Shown: piece by piece, positions 5,093 to 5,171 of the stretch
Layout: every line of letters begins with the position of its first letter
Position numbering within the stretch: the first letter of the stretch is position 1
Source of the DNA: Chloroflexota bacterium
Lineage (GTDB): Bacteria; Chloroflexota; Chloroflexia; QHBQ01; JADMIH01
Direction: 5' to 3'
Assembly (NCBI GenBank): GCA_015478675.1
Contig: JADMIH010000233.1
Span: 1-5,171 of the forward strand
DNA: 5,171 nucleotides
Program-made: the position numbers and the translations under genes
The notes under the pieces: model-generated
Database searches by the model: none
Told to the model about the DNA's origin: nothing
Seen by the model: the letters and a program-made list of their open reading frames with translations, nothing else

Positions 5093-5147
5093 GCCAGAGT
5101 AGGGGTGCAGGGGCTATGCCCCTGACGGGGTTGCAGGGGTGTCCCCT
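5076..5147 (+). repeat. Imperfect tandem units of about 25 bp, GGGG/CCCC-rich
   Basis: Units begin at 5076 and 5101 (AGGGGTGCA then GGCTATGCC) and a third, more diverged one near 5126 (GGGGTTGCAGGGGTGTCCCC). Each holds small palindromes such as GGGGCTATGCCCC (5110-5122), CCCCTGACGGGG (5119-5130) and AGGGGTGTCCCCT (5135-5147). The last 29 bp match 8-36 in the same orientation at 26 positions. Confidence 0.6.
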
Positions 5148-5171
5148 GATACTCACCAGGAAGCAAGCCCC

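Larger units (their letters stand above)
4829..5171. other. Non-coding, repeat-rich region upstream of the ABC ATPase
   Basis: No gene is supported to the window edge. Moving right from the ATPase start it contains: promoter-like boxes (4835-4863); a first GTAAGCGTTCAG element (4889-4920); the 12-mer CCGTAAGCGCCC (4938-4949); overlapping palindromes with long G and C runs (4981-5041); a 12-bp inverted pair (5041-5072) whose right arm begins the second GTAAGCGTTCAG element (5061-5092); and imperfect tandem units of about 25 bp rich in GGGG and CCCC (5076-5147). Confidence 0.75.

Noticed and set aside
4889..5147. CRISPR array made of the right-hand repeats
   Set aside because: There are only two full 32-bp copies 172 bp apart plus short imperfect tandem units. 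Spacer lengths are not uniform and no cas gene is present.
1..5171. Whole window as a composite transposon carrying two exporters
   Set aside because: Repeats at both ends are suggestive, but no transposase, insertion sequence or clean boundary is visible, the coding DNA shows no obvious difference in base use, and similar palindromes also sit between the genes.

Overview
The window reads as chromosomal DNA of a Chloroflexota bacterium (moderate confidence). The main support is the first gene: its secreted N-terminal module carries landmarks (WGPEP, VQYFDKSRMEIN, VTNGLL, and a closing MGNIGLHYYDWRY) that I recall from uncharacterised secreted proteins of that phylum. GC-rich base use and intergenic regions crowded with C/G-run palindromes agree with this. 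No rRNA, tRNA, CRISPR array, transposase or phage gene is visible.

Layout. Positions 1-352 are non-coding and repeat-rich, with a G-run hairpin, an inverted copy of a repeat that recurs at the far end, and a possible extended -10 promoter. A 638-aa secreted protein on the + strand (353-2269) has a signal peptide, the Chloroflexota-type module, a Thr/Pro linker and a six-repeat PD40/TolB-like beta-propeller. Positions 2270-2634 hold a terminator-like hairpin, a 144-bp candidate MITE with imperfect terminal inverted repeats, and a probable promoter. A 12-TM major facilitator exporter of the MFS_3/EntS-like type follows on the + strand (2635-4074). Convergent to it, only 10 bp away, is a complete ABC transporter ATPase of the MacB/LolD/FtsE type on the - strand (4085-4828), whose mRNA may be leaderless. 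Positions 4829-5171 are non-coding and hold direct repeats, overlapping alternative hairpins, a G-quadruplex motif and GGGG/CCCC tandem units.

How the genes relate. Nothing indicates one operon: the two + strand genes each seem to have their own promoter, and the third is on the opposite strand. Two are transport components (an MFS exporter and an ABC ATPase lacking its permease here) and one is a cell-surface or secreted propeller protein. The more unusual content lies in the intergenic DNA. Both ends share a 29-bp direct repeat (26 matches) and inverted copies of a GTAAGYGTTCAG element. All three intergenic regions carry palindromes of the CCCCTCTCCC/GGGAGAGGGG type. These may be ordinary dispersed repeats of the genome rather than the ends of one mobile unit. 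I do not see a convincing new multi-gene system.
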